From positions 1 through 8,253 of the forward strand of contig CAMJRT010000043.1 in assembly GCA_946408295.1 (NCBI GenBank): a stretch of 8,253 bases of DNA. The letters are read 5' to 3'. A program made the position numbers and the translations under genes. Within the stretch, counting starts at the first letter, position 1, and the number at the start of each line of letters is the position of its first letter. Positions 7,026 to 8,253 of this stretch are shown in pieces. The stretch is from an uncultured Bacteroidales bacterium. Its GTDB lineage: Bacteria > Bacteroidota > Bacteroidia > Bacteroidales > UBA932. The notes below the pieces were generated by a model that was not told where the DNA came from, searched no databases, and saw nothing but the letters and a program-made list of their open reading frames with translations.

Positions 7026-8253
7026 ATGAAAAAGATCAGCATCATTTTGTTAGCCATCTCGGCGTTCTTTCTGGCTTCCTCTTGTGAAAAGGCCTTGGAT
7101 AAATTTCCATTGAACAAGCTCTCGGAGGAGACCTACTTCGGGAATGCCGCTCAATTGCAACTCTATACCAACCAGTTCTACGCTTCCATCTTGCCGAGCG
7201 CGCCTTATGACGAGCAAAGCGACTTGATGGTGGGTTCCGATCCTAGCAAACTGCTTCTGAACGGCAGTTTCCGTACGGTGCCTACCAGCGGCGGCGGGTG
7301 GAGCTGGACGGCTTTGCGCGACATCAACACCTGTCTGGCCAATATCTATCGGTGCGAGGATGCGGCCGCAGTGAAGGAATACACGGCGCTGTGCAAATTT
7401 TTCAGGGCCTGGTTCTATTTCGACAAGATCAAGTCTTTCGGGGATGTTCCCTGGATTGATCACGAACTGGGTTCCAACGAACCGCAGTTGTATGCCCGGC
7501 GAGATAGCCGGGAAGTCGTGATGGGACATATGCTGGAAGATTTGGACGACGCCATTGCCGGACTGCCCGTCTCTTATCCTCAAGGGACCTATCGGGCGAC
7601 CAAATGGGCCGCCTTGGCGCTCAAGGCGCGTATCTGTCTGTTCGAAGGCACTTTTCGCAAATACCATCAGGGGGACGTTACGCTTTGGACGCTTCCCACT
7701 ACAGCGAGGCCGTACACGGACTACCTTCAGCTTGCGGCCGATGCGGCCAATCAATTGATGACCGACAGTCCCCACAAACTCTATAAAAAAACGGGGAATC
7801 CGCATAGTGACTATCAGACGCTCTTTTCCCAGTATAATGCGGATGCCGGAGAATTTATCCTCTCTGTCGATTACGATTTTGCCAACACGATCTGCCACGA
7901 TGCGACCGGCGTCGCGCTGCTCGCGGCTTGCGGGCACAATAGCCCGACGAAAGGCTTTATCGAGCATTATCTGAAAGCAGACGGTACGCGCTATTCTCCC
8001 GGTACGGACGGGACCAAGAATTTTGCGCAAGAAGTCGTCGGCCGCGACCCCCGTCTCCACCAGACCGTCAGAACTCCCGACTATAAGAATGACTACACGG
8101 TGGTTTCAACCAACCGGAGAAAGTTCTGCGATATGGATGTGACGCTTTCCGGTTATTCTCTCAATAAGTTCGTGATGCCTTCTGACAATCTGGCGATAAC
8201 CAATGTCAGGGGGTATTCCTACAACGACCTGCCTGTCATCCGTCTGGCTGAAG
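7026..8253 (+). CDS. SusD/RagB family substrate-binding lipoprotein, 3' end missing
   Basis: The frame opens at ATG 7026 and runs without a stop to the window end, giving 409 residues of a family usually about 500-600 long. A lipoprotein signal ends at C20 (FLASSC), followed by acidic and basic residues and the common SusD beginning (LDKFP). The family signature FRAWFYFDKIKSFGDVPW occupies 126-143, in the tetratricopeptide-like helical part. LPVIRLAE at 402-409 is the start of the conserved C-terminal RagB/SusD segment, so roughly the last quarter is cut off. SusD proteins sit on the outer surface as a lid over the SusC barrel and bind the substrate. The SusC stop is only 11 bases upstream, and the purine-rich agagaag before the ATG could help initiation. 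No frameshift is seen. Substrate specificity cannot be read from the sequence. Confidence 0.95.
   Translation, partial: MKKISIILLAISAFFLASSCEKALDKFPLNKLSEETYFGNAAQLQLYTNQFYASILPSAPYDEQSDLMVGSDPSKLLLNGSFRTVPTSGGGWSWTALRDINTCLANIYRCEDAAAVKEYTALCKFFRAWFYFDKIKSFGDVPWIDHELGSNEPQLYARRDSREVVMGHMLEDLDDAIAGLPVSYPQGTYRATKWAALALKARICLFEGTFRKYHQGDVTLWTLPTTARPYTDYLQLAADAANQLMTDSPHKLYKKTGNPHSDYQTLFSQYNADAGEFILSVDYDFANTICHDATGVALLAACGHNSPTKGFIEHYLKADGTRYSPGTDGTKNFAQEVVGRDPRLHQTVRTPDYKNDYTVVSTNRRKFCDMDVTLSGYSLNKFVMPSDNLAITNVRGYSYNDLPVIRLAE

Noticed and set aside
7050..8060. Minus-strand open frame of 336 codons
   Set aside because: It is the codon-aligned mirror of the SusD coding sequence, which has clear family motifs on the + strand.

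Overview
The window reads as part of a Bacteroidota (most likely Bacteroidales) genome. The evidence is a SusC/SusD outer-membrane pair, lipoproteins with Bacteroidota-style signal peptides, a fimbrillin-like N-terminal domain, and short gene junctions without clear Shine-Dalgarno sites. Base composition looks moderately GC-rich by eye. That would suit a higher-GC gut lineage such as Alistipes/Rikenellaceae or a relative, but genus cannot be decided from the window.

All five genes lie on the + strand and nearly touch, so they look like one operon that runs off both ends of the window. (1) Positions 1-1800 hold the 3' part of a large cysteine-rich repeat protein with about thirteen GLUG-like units. 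(2) Positions 1813-3591 encode a predicted surface lipoprotein that joins a fimbrillin-like N-terminal domain to a complete endonuclease/exonuclease/phosphatase (EEP) domain. (3) Positions 3591-3737 encode a 48-residue lipoprotein whose start overlaps the EEP stop codon. (4) Positions 3742-7014 encode a full-length SusC/RagA TonB-dependent transporter. (5) Position 7026 to the window end encodes most of a SusD/RagB lipoprotein.

The likely joint role is uptake of a substrate at the outer membrane. SusD captures it, SusC imports it with TonB energy, the EEP lipoprotein would cleave phosphoester bonds, and the repeat protein probably acts as a surface-exposed beta-helix for binding or adhesion. 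No glycoside hydrolase, polysaccharide lyase, sulfatase, transcription regulator or sigma/anti-sigma pair is visible, so the substrate is unknown. The EEP enzyme is the only clue and points to a phosphate-bearing ligand.

There is no gene-free stretch longer than about 12 bases, and no RNA gene, CRISPR array, insertion sequence, terminator or convincing promoter. The long minus-strand open frames are codon-aligned mirrors of the real genes and are not annotated.
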